A stretch of DNA of 64,000 nt, from the NCBI GenBank assembly GCA_904420045.1, contig CAJFTY010000060.1, positions 1-64,000 of the forward strand, given 5' to 3'. The translations under genes were made by a program, and so were the position numbers. The notes beneath the pieces are model-generated. The model was not told the DNA's origin. It did no database searches and saw only the letters and a list, made by a program, of their open reading frames with translations. The DNA comes from Candidatus Metaruminococcus caecorum (lineage in GTDB: Bacteria > Bacillota > Clostridia > Oscillospirales > Ruminococcaceae). Position 1 is the first letter of the stretch. Each line of letters begins with the position of its first letter. Of the stretch, positions 1-11,778 are shown in pieces.

Positions 1-2
1 TG

Positions 3-1910
<1,908 letters not shown>

Positions 1911-1931
1911 GAACCACGCTTTTAACAGCGT

Positions 1932-1966
1932 AAAAACTCCCCTGGCAAAGGCCAGGGGAGTTTTTT
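1932..1966 (+). terminator. Rho-independent terminator after ppdK
   Basis: ACTCCCCTGGC-AAAG-GCCAGGGGAGTTTTTT stem-loop plus T tract. Confidence 0.9.
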
Positions 1967-2263
1967 GTCTACACGGCTTATTAGCAATTCGGTTTTGAAT
2001 GAAATAAAGGGATTTAACCCTGTATCGGGCCAAGACAACTGGAAAGCCCTTGAAAGGAGAGAAAAAAGCCTGTTATCTCCGCCGCTCGCGGCCGCCCGAC
2101 GGTTGACGGAAGACCGCCTTTATGGTATCATAATGCCATCTTTTTAATCGTAAGGAGACTGAATTTCGTGGACGACACCCCTGAACCTGGGCCGTTCTCC
2201 AAACAATTGCTATTTCGCATCATCTGCGCAAGATTAATTCGATAGACATTGGGAAAATTTCTG

Positions 2264-2331
2264 TGGGGATGCCGTCCCCTGTTTCGCTGTGCGAAACCAC
2301 AGGTTTTACCGCCGTCAAAGGCGAATCCCCA
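2264..2331 (+). promoter_or_regulatory. Possible structured 5' leader upstream of the CNNM-type transporter
   Basis: Outer stem TGGGGAT/ATCCCCA enclosing GTTTCGC-TGT-GCGAAAC and CGCC-GTCAAA-GGCG; GGGGA can alternatively pair with TCCCC at 2275-2279. Confidence 0.35.
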
Positions 2332-2447
2332 TTGCCTGTCGCTTTGGTTCTTGCGCTTTTTTGCGTCCTTTATGAGTGCTCTGCCAAGCCGTCCGCATAT
2401 GTTTCAAACCAATGTCCAATACAAAGAAATGAGGATTTATCAAGATT

Positions 2448-3773
2448 ATGAGTGTTTTACCCAGTATTCTGCTGCTGATCGTGCTGATCGGCGTCAACGC
2501 TTTTTTTGCCATGAGCGAAATCGCCATTATCTCCGCCAACGCCACCAAGATGAAAAATCTGGCGGATGAGGGGAACAAAAAGGCCGCCCTGCTTTTAAAA
2601 ATTACCGATGCACCGTCGGACTTTCTGGCTACGATTCAGGTAGGGGTCACCCTGTCGGGATTCCTGGCCTCCGCGGTGGCGGCGGATAAATTTGCCAACA
2701 TGCTCACCGCAAAACTCACGTTTATCCCCATCCCCCTGTCGGTGCTCAGCGGCATCGTGCTGGTGGTAATCACGCTGGTGCTGTCCTACTTCACCCTGAT
2801 CTTCGGAGAACTGGTCCCCAAGCGGATCGCCATGAAATATTCGGATAAAATGTCCCTGGCGGTGGTGAACATCATCTGGGGCGTGTACAAAGTATGTCGC
2901 CCGTTTATCATCCTGCTGTCCGCCAGTACAAACCTGGTGCTGCGCTTGTTCGGCATCGGCAGCCAGAACGAGGAAGAAAAAGTCACCGAAGAAGAAATCC
3001 TGATGATGGTGGAGTCCGGCGGTCAGGCCGGTACCATCCGTCAGGACGAAACCGAGATGATAAAAAATATTTTCGAATTTGACGACCGCCGGGTCTCGGA
3101 TGTGATGACCCACCGCACCGACCTGGTTGCCATTGAGGAGAACGCCACGCCTCAGGAGCTCAAAGACCTGCTCCGGGAAGAACGCTATTCCAGGCTTCCG
3201 GTCTATCTGGACGATTTGGACAACATCACCGGCATGATTAGCGTGCGGGATGTTTTGCTGTGCGACGACCTGCCCGACACCATCAAGCCCTTTGTCAAAC
3301 CTGTGCTGTACGTTCCCTCCACCGTGCGGTGCAGCGCGCTTCTCAACCAGTTTAAAGAGCAGCGCGCCCACCTGGCCGTGGTGGTGGACGAATACGGCGG
3401 AACCGAAGGCCTGGTCACCATCGACGATCTGCTGGAGGCCATCGTGGGCGAACTGGAGGATGAAGAGGACGAGGAGGAAAACCGGGTCACCCTGACCGAG
3501 GACGGCGCCTATCTGTTGGACGCCGATCTGTCGGTGGAGGATGCCGAAGCGATCTTCGGCTCCCCCATTTTTATCGGGGAAACCGATTATGAAACCATCA
3601 ACGGTTTTGTCTGCGGCGAACTGGACCGGATTCCCAAGGTGGGTGAAGAATTGTGCCTGGGCGAAGGCGCATACCGCCTGCGGGTGCAGGAGGCAAACTC
3701 CCGCCAGGTTCTTTTGGTTCGCATTGAAAAATTGCCCGAACCGAATCCTCAAAAGGAACAAGATCCCCAATAA
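2448..3773 (+). CDS. Hemolysin/CNNM family protein (DUF21 domain, CBS pair, CorC/HlyC domain)
   Basis: N-terminal DUF21 membrane domain, CBS region (VSDVMTHRTDLVAIEENATPQEL; VVVDEYGGTEGLVTIDDLLEAIVGEL), C-terminal CorC_HlyC. Confidence 0.93.
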   Translation: MSVLPSILLLIVLIGVNAFFAMSEIAIISANATKMKNLADEGNKKAALLLKITDAPSDFLATIQVGVTLSGFLASAVAADKFANMLTAKLTFIPIPLSVLSGIVLVVITLVLSYFTLIFGELVPKRIAMKYSDKMSLAVVNIIWGVYKVCRPFIILLSASTNLVLRLFGIGSQNEEEKVTEEEILMMVESGGQAGTIRQDETEMIKNIFEFDDRRVSDVMTHRTDLVAIEENATPQELKDLLREERYSRLPVYLDDLDNITGMISVRDVLLCDDLPDTIKPFVKPVLYVPSTVRCSALLNQFKEQRAHLAVVVDEYGGTEGLVTIDDLLEAIVGELEDEEDEEENRVTLTEDGAYLLDADLSVEDAEAIFGSPIFIGETDYETINGFVCGELDRIPKVGEELCLGEGAYRLRVQEANSRQVLLVRIEKLPEPNPQKEQDPQ

Positions 3774-3819
3774 CATAAAACCCGCCGGATTACAATTGAA
3801 ATCCGGCGGGTTTTATGTT
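3773..3819 (+). terminator. Rho-independent (bidirectional) terminator
   Basis: AACATAAAACCCGCCGGATT-loop-AATCCGGCGGGTTTTATGTT, long perfect stem. Confidence 0.88.
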
Positions 3820-3908
3820 ACGATGATACATGTGATTCACACGCGTTTTGCAACAAGTTTTTAAAAAAAGAAGGACCGCTTCATACGCGATCCTTGTTGA
3901 AAAAACTG

Positions 3909-4142
3909 TTATTCCCAGGTCAGCAATTCTGACGGCGAGCGTTTGAGCGCCTTGGACAGTGAAAACAGAATATCCATGGAAAAGGAGCTTCCGTCTCCCG
4001 CCGTTTCGATTTTGCTTAAATATCCACGGGAAATGCCCGCTCTGTCGGCTAAGACTTGCTGAGACCAGCCCATTTGCTTGCGGCACTGACGAATCTTTTT
4101 TGCAAGCATTTTGAATTCTTCTTGATTTCCTCTCATCGTCAA
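3909..4142 (-). CDS. XRE-family helix-turn-helix transcriptional regulator
   Basis: KKIRQCRKQMGWSQQVLADRAGISRGYLSKIETAGDGSSFSMDILFSLSKAL, classic HTH_3. Confidence 0.9.
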   Translation of the reverse strand: MTMRGNQEEFKMLAKKIRQCRKQMGWSQQVLADRAGISRGYLSKIETAGDGSSFSMDILFSLSKALKRSPSELLTWE

Positions 4143-4308
4143 CCACCCTTTTTCTTTTAATTATAGAAGCCGATTGACGAATATTTTGTCGTATTCTGTC
4201 GTTTATCACAGCAAAATCTTGAATATTTTGTTAATTATAGGTTGTTTTAGGCGATTTTGCGCTATATAAGAGCGTTATCGGAAGAATGCTTCCTGTTTCG
4301 TTCTTTTT

Positions 4309-5475
4309 CTACGCAATACTATCGTATACTCCAATTATGCTTCCATTTTTCCAATAAGTGCGGGGAACGCGTTTTCCGATCAGACAAACGGTTTCATAGG
4401 GAATGGTCCCAACGCCCTGAGCCAGTTCCTCCACCGGGAGGAATCCATCCCCGTCCCGGCCGAATACTGTGACGATATCCCCTGTTCGCGTTTCGGGGAT
4501 GCCGGTGACATCCACAATCATCTGATCCATGCAGACGTTGCCCAACACCCGGGCCCGCCGGCCGTGGATCAGCACCTCGCCCTTGTTGGACAGAAGCCTT
4601 GGATACCCATCTGCATAACCGATGGGTATGGTGGCCACCCGCATTGGCTGTTCCGCCACAAAGGTGCGGGAATAGCTGATCGCTGTGCCCTTTTCCACAG
4701 TTTTGACCATGGCGACGGTGGATTTTAACTCCATAACCGGCTTTAAAGGGAGTGTTGTCCCCATTTCATTCGAAGGCGCGATCCCGTACAGGATGATGCC
4801 CGGCCGGGCTAGATCGTACGAAAGCTCGGGATAGTCCATGATACCCGCGCTGTTTTGCAGGTGAAGTATCAAATTGGGAAACGCCTGTTTAAACACCTCT
4901 GCTGCTTGGTCAAACCGCTTGATTTGAAGCCGGGTGTATGCTCTGGCCTCCTCCCCGTCGCAGTCCGCATGGGAAAAGTGAGAAAAAAGCCCGGTGGGCA
5001 AAAGGCCCCGGCATTCTTGAAGCTCCCGGACCGCTTCCTGGCAGGACTCCGCTGCAAAACCAATGCGGCCCATGCCGGTGTCCAGCTTGACGTGCACGTT
5101 CACCTGTACACCGCTCTCCAACGCCGCCGCGTTTAAAGCCTGGGCATATTCCGGCGAAAAAACCGCCTGGGTAATGTTGTGCGCTTCCAGATCCTTCCCG
5201 TGCTGTACAGGCGTCATCCCCAAGATCAGAATATCCCCTGTAATGCCAGCCCGGCGCAGGGACAGCGCCTCCTCCAGGTTGGACACCCCGAACCAGCAAA
5301 GCCCCATGTTTTGCAGCTCTCTTGCCACAAAGGCGTCGCCGTGACCATAGGCGTCCGCTTTGACAATGCCCATCATCTGGGTAGAAGGGTGAAGCCTGTT
5401 GCGGATGATCTCCACATTTTCCCGCAGATGATCCAGATTAATCTGTGCCCAGGTTCTTTTTAAAAAATCATTCAC
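4309..5475 (-). CDS. alr: Alanine racemase
   Basis: PLP motif MGIVKADAYGHGDAFVA, AQINLDHLRENVEIIRN N-terminus, C-terminal YADGYPRLLSN and VLGNVCMDQMIVDVT; probable GTG start at 5475. Confidence 0.95.
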   Translation of the reverse strand: MNDFLKRTWAQINLDHLRENVEIIRNRLHPSTQMMGIVKADAYGHGDAFVARELQNMGLCWFGVSNLEEALSLRRAGITGDILILGMTPVQHGKDLEAHNITQAVFSPEYAQALNAAALESGVQVNVHVKLDTGMGRIGFAAESCQEAVRELQECRGLLPTGLFSHFSHADCDGEEARAYTRLQIKRFDQAAEVFKQAFPNLILHLQNSAGIMDYPELSYDLARPGIILYGIAPSNEMGTTLPLKPVMELKSTVAMVKTVEKGTAISYSRTFVAEQPMRVATIPIGYADGYPRLLSNKGEVLIHGRRARVLGNVCMDQMIVDVTGIPETRTGDIVTVFGRDGDGFLPVEELAQGVGTIPYETVCLIGKRVPRTYWKNGSIIGVYDSIA

Positions 5476-5613
5476 AATTGTTTCCTCACATTCTCGATCT
5501 TGTTGCGATGGTGCAAATAATTTTTGTATACAGATAACAACGCCGGCTTGCTGAAATTCCCGTTTTACAAAAGCGAAACCGCGTCTGCCGGCCAAAGAAA
5601 AAGGAGATTTGCC

Positions 5614-6141
5614 ATGGCCACCGAATACACCGCCTGTTTTACCGGCCACCGCCCGGAAAAACTCGTTTCTTATGGCACGGATCGGCTGGACGCCGTTTCC
5701 TCCGTCAAAAAGCAACTTTATCAGATGATTGTGCAAGCGGTGGAACAAGGCTATACGCATTTTTACAGTGGAATGGCCCGAGGCGTGGATCTTTACGCTG
5801 CCCAAACCGTGCTGTATCTGAAGCGGCAGTATCCCCGCCTGACGCTCACTGGCGTGATCCCCTTTTCGGGCCATCATCAGGATTGGAGCATTGCCTGGCA
5901 GCAGTGCTTTCAGGTGGTGCTGGCCCAATGCGACCAGGTGGAAACCTTGAGCAGTCAGTACTTTCCCGGCTGCTACCAACAGCGCAACGAGTACATGGTG
6001 GACCGGTCGGGGCTGGTCATCGCCGTGTGGAACGGGCGCAGAAGCGGAACTGCCAATACCCTGCAATACGCCCGTTTGACCGGAAAAGAAATCCGCTGTA
6101 CGCGAATTGATCCAGCCGGCGGCTGCCCTGGGCGGAGATAA
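5614..6141 (+). CDS. DUF1273/YpsA-like SLOG family protein
   Basis: ACFTGHRPEKL N-terminus, HFYSGMARGVDLYAAQTVLYLK and NEYMVDRSGLVIAVWNGRRSGTANTLQYA motifs. Confidence 0.85.
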   Translation: MATEYTACFTGHRPEKLVSYGTDRLDAVSSVKKQLYQMIVQAVEQGYTHFYSGMARGVDLYAAQTVLYLKRQYPRLTLTGVIPFSGHHQDWSIAWQQCFQVVLAQCDQVETLSSQYFPGCYQQRNEYMVDRSGLVIAVWNGRRSGTANTLQYARLTGKEIRCTRIDPAGGCPGRR

Positions 6142-6170
6142 AGGCGCAACCCTGTTTTGGTTGCGCCTTT
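6141..6170 (+). terminator. Rho-independent terminator
   Basis: AAGGCGCAACC-CTGTTTT-GGTTGCGCCTTT. Confidence 0.8.
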
Positions 6171-6216
6171 CATGATCGTTTGCGTTCCGGCCGGTGACAG
6201 CTTTCCGGCCAAACCG

Positions 6217-6402
6217 CTATTTTTTGCGCTTTTTCCCCGTCCTGGTGGTCAGCAAAACAATTCCCACCACATTGGCCAAAATGGAAACCACAATCAGGAC
6301 AAAACCCAGTCCGGATTCCGCAAACAGCATCAGACAAAGACTGACGATCAATAAAAGAATTCCCGCGGCCAGCAAGACCGCTCCCGCTATTTTCAAACCC
6401 AT
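6217..6402 (-). CDS. Small predicted membrane protein (two hydrophobic segments)
   Basis: MGLKIAGAVLLAAGILLLIVSLCLMLFAESGLGFVLIVVSILANVVGIVLLTTRTGKKRKK. Confidence 0.55.
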   Translation of the reverse strand: MGLKIAGAVLLAAGILLLIVSLCLMLFAESGLGFVLIVVSILANVVGIVLLTTRTGKKRKK

Positions 6403-6710
6403 TCCACACGCACCTTTCACACACCGTTTCTTATAATATACTATACTTTCCGGCGGATTACAACCGGTTTTCCCGGATTTTTCCCCCAATATCACGCAAA
6501 ACCGATCCCGAATTTTAATCGAAATCCCGACGGAATCTCCTCATATTTATTACGTTTTGTAATAATCCTTTTCATTATACAGACTTTCAACCTTTTCCAC
6601 ATGGTTTTCAACACTTCCGGTTGAAAACGTGGAAAAAACAAACACCCTTACCGCTTCTCGACTGCCTGAGGCAAATACCGAACCGCTTTTTTCTCACATC
6701 AGAAAAAGAC

Positions 6711-6739
6711 AAAAAAAATTGACGAGCTAACTGCTCGCC
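6711..6739 (-). terminator. Rho-independent terminator for the tadA transcript
   Basis: Minus strand: GGCGAGC-AGTTA-GCTCGTC followed by AATTTTTTTT. Confidence 0.7.
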
Positions 6740-6854
6740 ACAAAATAAGGTAAGTATGGAGTTAATTATAAAGGAGGGGGGATTGACATGGAAACAAATC
6801 TGTTTCCATGTTTTCATTTTATCATCCCACTTTCCTTGATTTGTTAAATAAATG

Positions 6855-7376
6855 TTAATTTTCGCAGAAAGTTCTTATATCCCGCATCTTTTTTCTCTCC
6901 TCCCGCAAGCGGGAAAAGAAATCGCTGAGCAGCCCGGCGCATTGATCCTCCAGCACACCGCCGAACAGCTGGGGGCGGTGATTAAACGGAAGGGCAAACA
7001 AATCGGTCACCGACCCCGCGCATCCGGCCTTGGGATCGTATGCCCCAAAATACACAGTTTGAATCCGGGCGTTGATAATGGCGCCGCTGCACATGGGACA
7101 GGGTTCCAACGTCACGTACAGATCGCACTGGTGGAGACGCCATCCTCCCAGCCTGCGGCAGGCGTCCTCAATCGCGGCAATTTCCGCATGAGCGGTGGCC
7201 AGCTTCCCCGTTTCCCGGGTGTTGTAGCCCGTACCCACCACCTGGCCGTTTCGCACCACCACGGCGCCGATGGGAACTTCACCCAACTCCTCCGCCAAAT
7301 GGGCTTGGCGGATCGCTTCCAGCATAAACTGCTCCTGATACCCTTCCGGCAGCGGCTTATGCTCGGTCTGGGTCAT
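6855..7376 (-). CDS. tadA: tRNA adenosine(34) deaminase
   Basis: HAEIAAIEDACRRLGGWRL and TLEPCPMCSGAIINARI zinc deaminase motifs. Confidence 0.94.
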   Translation of the reverse strand: MTQTEHKPLPEGYQEQFMLEAIRQAHLAEELGEVPIGAVVVRNGQVVGTGYNTRETGKLATAHAEIAAIEDACRRLGGWRLHQCDLYVTLEPCPMCSGAIINARIQTVYFGAYDPKAGCAGSVTDLFALPFNHRPQLFGGVLEDQCAGLLSDFFSRLREERKKMRDIRTFCEN

Positions 7377-8671
7377 CCCAGCACCTCAAAGTTGATCGCG
7401 ATGGTCACCACATAGTAAATCGCCGCGATCAGGAAGCCCGCGCTGAGCAGCGCGGTTTTCACCCGGGCCCCCACCGAAAGAGCCCCGTCGGGGTTAATCA
7501 ACCGGAACGCGTGTTTATCCCGCACGGCAAACACCACCACACCGATGATACCACCCAATAAAAACGCGGCGCTGATGATGAGGTTGACAAGCTCCCCTGT
7601 CTGCTGAGAAAATCCCGCCAACACAAGCGGGAGCAGCGTGGCAAGCACGTTGTTGAGTAAGTGCAGCAGGATTCCCGTCCACAGGGAACCGGTGCGCAGG
7701 ATGAAATAGCCCATGACCATGGCCAGCAAAAAGGCGTTGACCGCCTGTACAAAATTCCCGTGCACCAGCGCAAACAGCAGAGAAGAGACAAGCAGCGCCA
7801 CCGTGTCTCCGTACCGGCGCAGGGAGGTCATGATTACTCCGCGAAACAAAAGCTCCTCCAAAAAGGCGGGAACCACCGTCATGCAAAGGGTAAACACCAA
7901 AAACGCGGCGGTGTCCCCCTCGGGAGCCGTGAAGTCCGGCGTCACCGGTGACAGCCGGAACCGGCTCAAAAACTGTTCCAGAAGTCCGATTAATCCGCTG
8001 GACACCACCGTGACCCCTAAAAAGATCGGGACGGACAAAAGCGCCGGCTCGGCTTTGGGCACCTGAAACAGCCGCTTCATAGAAAACGGCCGACGCAAGG
8101 CCAAAAACAAAAGCACAATACAGGTCAGCAGGCAGAGGATGTAAATCGTATTGTTAAAAATGGATGCCATCAACTGGGTGGTAGCTACCGTCCTGCCCTG
8201 CTGCGCATCATAGTAGATCTGATCGGTAAACAGGTGGAACAAAAACGTCATGGGCAGCACCAGCAGGCCGGACAGCACCGAAAACAGCACGGCGGTCAAC
8301 GACACCGCGGTCACCGTTTGTTTAATGGAGCGTTTTTCCTTCATGTCAGGCCGTTCTTCCACAAAGCCCAGGCCCTGCATATAGGCATATCCGGTCTGCG
8401 GCGGGGGCGTCCATCCCGGAGGGACCCCAGGCTGCGCGTTTTGCTGGGCATAGGGATCCCACCCATAGGGCTGCTGAGGGCCGCCCATTGGAGCACCGCC
8501 GCCTGCATTCCAGGTGTTTGACCCGGATGCACCGGTCTGAAAACCCGGAGGGACATCCTCCGTATTCTGATTGGGCTGACGGTAAATCCAGTCGTTACCG
8601 GAGGAATGCTCCCGCTGGGGGTTCTGTTGTCCCCCCTTGTACCCGTAGCCGTTTTCAGGATATTCGTTCAT
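7373..8671 (-). CDS. CPBP family intramembrane metalloprotease with a Gly/Pro/Gln-rich N-terminal region
   Basis: EELLFRGVIMTSLRRYG and ALVHGNF motifs of CPBP (Abi/CAAX) proteases; start taken at MNEYPENGYGYKGGQQ. Confidence 0.85.
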   Translation of the reverse strand: MNEYPENGYGYKGGQQNPQREHSSGNDWIYRQPNQNTEDVPPGFQTGASGSNTWNAGGGAPMGGPQQPYGWDPYAQQNAQPGVPPGWTPPPQTGYAYMQGLGFVEERPDMKEKRSIKQTVTAVSLTAVLFSVLSGLLVLPMTFLFHLFTDQIYYDAQQGRTVATTQLMASIFNNTIYILCLLTCIVLLFLALRRPFSMKRLFQVPKAEPALLSVPIFLGVTVVSSGLIGLLEQFLSRFRLSPVTPDFTAPEGDTAAFLVFTLCMTVVPAFLEELLFRGVIMTSLRRYGDTVALLVSSLLFALVHGNFVQAVNAFLLAMVMGYFILRTGSLWTGILLHLLNNVLATLLPLVLAGFSQQTGELVNLIISAAFLLGGIIGVVVFAVRDKHAFRLINPDGALSVGARVKTALLSAGFLIAAIYYVVTIAINFEVLG

Positions 8672-9118
8672 CCAACCAAACCCTTTCCACACACCAAAAT
8701 CTAGCTCCAGGACGTTCACGCCCGAACCTATACAAAAAGCCATCCGCGTCCCCTTTTTTTCGAAAAAGACTGGGCAGCACGCCCGGTCATAAAAAGGAGC
8801 CTGCTTTTTCACTCTGCGGATATTATAGCATCTCCCCAAATGTGAATCAATATCATTTTTGGTGGTTTTCTTTAGCAAACTGTAAAGATTACAGGCTTTC
8901 TCCCTTTAAAACATGCGGAACAAGACAAGGCCGCCGGTTTCCCGGCGGCCTCAGACTGTGAACAACCCAATGTAAACAAGATAAAAATTGCAAAACCGGC
9001 AACAAAGGTGCAACGCCTTTTCAAGCCGTATGGTTTTGCCGACGACAAATCCCATGACGATGGGATTTGTGGGGAAATGTTGGAAGAGGGGGTTTCCCGG
9101 CGGCCTCCATGCCGCAAA

Positions 9119-9152
9119 ACGCGCCCCGGGAAACCGTTCCCCGGGGCGCGCA
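9119..9152 (-). terminator. Rho-independent terminator for the alcohol dehydrogenase gene
   Basis: Minus strand: GCGCCCCGGGG-AACGGTTT-CCCGGGGCGCGTTTT. Confidence 0.75.
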
Positions 9153-9176
9153 AATTCAGCTTTATACAGAAAAAAG

Positions 9177-10325
9177 TTACAACAGCGAACGGTACAGCGC
9201 CGCGATTTCTTCCACGCTGGTCTCCCGCGGATTGCCGGGGCGGCAGGCGTCATCGTAGGCAGACTGGGACAAAAACGCCACGTCCTCCTCTTTGACGATG
9301 GCCTTTAAGTCGGAGGGGATTCCCACGTCCGCAGCCAGTTTGCGCACCGCGTCCACCGCGGCTTTGCGGTATTCCTCCTGGGACATGGCCTCGGTTCCCT
9401 CCACACCCATGGCCGCCGCGATATCCCGGTATTTTTCACCGGTGCAGGGGGCGTTGTACTCCATGACGGTGGGCAGCAAAATTGCGTTGGCCACACCGTG
9501 GGGCGTGTCGTACACTGCACCCAGAGGATGGGCCATCGAATGGACGATCCCCAGTCCCACGTTGGAAAAGCCCATACCGGCCACATACTGCCCCAGCGCC
9601 ATGCCTTCTCTTCCTTCAGGAGTGTTGTCCACCGCGCCCCGCAGGTGGTTGGAGATGATCTCAATGGCCTTGAGATGGAACATATCCGACAGCGCCCATG
9701 CGCCCTGGGTAATGTACCCTTCAATGGCGTGGGTCAAAGCGTCCATTCCGGTGGCGGCGGTCAGCCCCTTAGGCATCGAGCTCATCATGTCAGGGTCCAC
9801 CACGGCCACCACGGGAATATCGTGCACGTCCACGCAGACCATCTTTCGCTTTTTTTCCTCGTCGGTGATCACGTAGTTGATGGTGACCTCCGCCGCGGTG
9901 CCCGCCGTAGTGGGCACTGCCAGAATCGGAACGGATTTATTTTTGGTAGGCGCTACACCTTCCAGGCTTCGGACGTCGGCAAACTCCGGATTGGCGATGA
10001 TAATGCCGATGGCCTTGGCGGTGTCGATGGACGATCCGCCGCCGATGGCGACAATGCAGTCCGCTTTTGCCTCCTGATACGCCGCCACGCCCGCCTGCAC
10101 GTTGGCAATGGTGGGATTCGCCTTGATGCCGTCGTACACCGCGTAGGGGATGGACGCGCCCTCCAGCACGTCGGTCACCTTTTGGGTGACGCCGAATTTA
10201 ATCAGATCCGGGTCGGAGCAGACAAACGCTTTTTGGAGCCCTCTGCCCTTGATTTCGTCCGCGATGCTTAAAATCGCGCCCGCCCCGTGATAAGAAGTTT
10301 CATTTAATACAAACCGGTTTGCCAT
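9177..10325 (-). CDS. Iron-containing alcohol dehydrogenase family protein
   Basis: AIGGGSSIDTAKAIGIIIANP, TTAGTAAEVTINYVIT, GMDALTHAIEGYIT, HSMAHPLGAVYDTPHGVANAILLP. Confidence 0.95.
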   Translation of the reverse strand: MANRFVLNETSYHGAGAILSIADEIKGRGLQKAFVCSDPDLIKFGVTQKVTDVLEGASIPYAVYDGIKANPTIANVQAGVAAYQEAKADCIVAIGGGSSIDTAKAIGIIIANPEFADVRSLEGVAPTKNKSVPILAVPTTAGTAAEVTINYVITDEEKKRKMVCVDVHDIPVVAVVDPDMMSSMPKGLTAATGMDALTHAIEGYITQGAWALSDMFHLKAIEIISNHLRGAVDNTPEGREGMALGQYVAGMGFSNVGLGIVHSMAHPLGAVYDTPHGVANAILLPTVMEYNAPCTGEKYRDIAAAMGVEGTEAMSQEEYRKAAVDAVRKLAADVGIPSDLKAIVKEEDVAFLSQSAYDDACRPGNPRETSVEEIAALYRSLL

Positions 10326-10393
10326 AGTACTTCCTCCTTTTAATTGAAAAACGTGTTTCCCGTTCTTTATTAAACACCGAAGTCTTTATCTTC

Positions 10394-10422
10394 ATCTTAA
10401 AATACTGCAAAATTTTTGTCAA
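10394..10422 (-). promoter_or_regulatory. Probable sigma-A promoter of the alcohol dehydrogenase gene
   Basis: Minus strand TTGACA-N17-TAAGAT. Confidence 0.65.
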
Positions 10423-10575
10423 TCTCATCCGGATAAACTGTGAATTTTCACAACTTTTGACCAGTCTTTTTCGGCAATAGTTCCATTTATAAAAAATAGG
10501 TTTCGGCATTTTACCCGTTTGTTCCCGCACTTTTTTAGATCCGGGCTGCACTTGAACCGACCGTGCAAAAAAACA

Positions 10576-10603
10576 TGGACATTTCCTTTCTCCATGCTAT
10601 AAT
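10576..10603 (+). promoter_or_regulatory. Probable sigma-A promoter of the Gfo/Idh/MocA gene
   Basis: TGGACA-N16-TATAAT about 110 nt upstream of the ATG. Confidence 0.6.
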
Positions 10604-10711
10604 GAAGGAAAAAGTGCGGCCGGCCTCTAAAGCGGCCGCGGCAAAGAAATAAAACACAGCGCTCCCATTTCAGAAGTTTAAAAGGGAGCCCGTCCGGAAA
10701 GGAAGATTTTT

Positions 10712-11680
10712 ATGCTCAACGCCGCCTTGATCGGCGCCTGGCACGTTCATTTTGGCCAGCACGCCGACGAATTCGCCTCCCGAAACGACTGCCGCATCTC
10801 GGCCCTGTGGGATGACGATCCCGTCCGGGGAAAGACATGCGCCGCCAAATACGGCTGTGATTTTGAGCCGGACTATGACGCGGTTCTGGCCCGCCCCGAC
10901 GTGGACGCGGTCATCGTCAACTCCGCCACCAACCAGCACACCGAGCTGCTGCTAAAGGCCGCCCGGGCGGGCAAGCACATCTTTACCGAAAAGGTGCTCT
11001 GCCTGACGGTGGAGGACGCCCTGGCTTTAAAAAAGGCGGTGGAACAATCCGGCGTCAAATTCTGCATCGCGTTTTTCTGGCGCTCTCACGGGGATATGCA
11101 GACCGTCAAGTCCCTGCTGGAGCAGGGCGCGCTGGGCGAAGTCACCTACGCGCGGATGCGCAACCCCCACGACGGCGCCATCGCAGGATGGCTTCCCGAG
11201 CATTTTTACGATCCTGTCCAGTGCGGCGGCGGAGCGATGATCGATCTGGGCACCCATCCTATGTACCTGCTGGCCTGGCTGCTGGGGATGCCCAAAGCGG
11301 TTTCCTCGGTGTTTACCTCGGTTACCGGCCATGCGGTGGAGGACAACGCCGTATCGGTGCTGGAGTATGAAAACGGCGCCATCGCGGTGAGCGAAACCTC
11401 CTTTGTGGCCTGTCAGGGCCCTGCGTCCTTAGAAATCTGCGGCACCAAGGGCAGCCTCTGCCTGGGCGGCGCCCACGGCGGCCTGGTGGTCAACACCGGC
11501 GAAGGCTGGAAGGCTCCCGAAATCCCCGCCGACCAGAAAATCCCCATGGATTTCTGGGTGGACGGCATTCTCACCGGCAGCGAGATCCCCTACGGCATCG
11601 ACGACGCGGTGAACCTGACCCTTTTGATGGACGCGGCCTACCGCTCCCACCGGGAGGGAAAAAAGGCGTTTTTGAAATAA
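10712..11680 (+). CDS. Gfo/Idh/MocA family oxidoreductase
   Basis: Rossmann N-terminus, HIFTEKVLCLTVEDALAL, GGGAMIDLGTHPMYLLAWLLG. Confidence 0.93.
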   Translation: MLNAALIGAWHVHFGQHADEFASRNDCRISALWDDDPVRGKTCAAKYGCDFEPDYDAVLARPDVDAVIVNSATNQHTELLLKAARAGKHIFTEKVLCLTVEDALALKKAVEQSGVKFCIAFFWRSHGDMQTVKSLLEQGALGEVTYARMRNPHDGAIAGWLPEHFYDPVQCGGGAMIDLGTHPMYLLAWLLGMPKAVSSVFTSVTGHAVEDNAVSVLEYENGAIAVSETSFVACQGPASLEICGTKGSLCLGGAHGGLVVNTGEGWKAPEIPADQKIPMDFWVDGILTGSEIPYGIDDAVNLTLLMDAAYRSHREGKKAFLK

Positions 11681-11685
11681 CGCAT

Positions 11686-11729
11686 AAAAGCCCGGCCCGC
11701 TCTGTACAGAGCGGGCCGGGCTTTCTTTT
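11686..11729 (+). terminator. Rho-independent terminator
   Basis: AAAAGCCCGGCCCGCTCTGTACAGAGCGGGCCGGGCTTTCTTTT. Confidence 0.9.
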
Positions 11730-11778
11730 CCCACAGGAAAACGACACCGTTAAAAAAACGCTGCTGAAACAGGGACAC

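Noticed and set aside
2595-3776. 393-aa minus-strand ORF opposite the CNNM gene
   Set aside because: Antisense shadow of a well-supported CDS in GC-rich codons; His/Gln/Gly-rich translation with no recognisable domain.
6788-6811. Perfect palindrome CATGGAAACAAATCTGTTTCCATG near the tadA 3' end as a mobile-element end
   Set aside because: No flanking duplication or transposase; probably a secondary terminator hairpin or operator.
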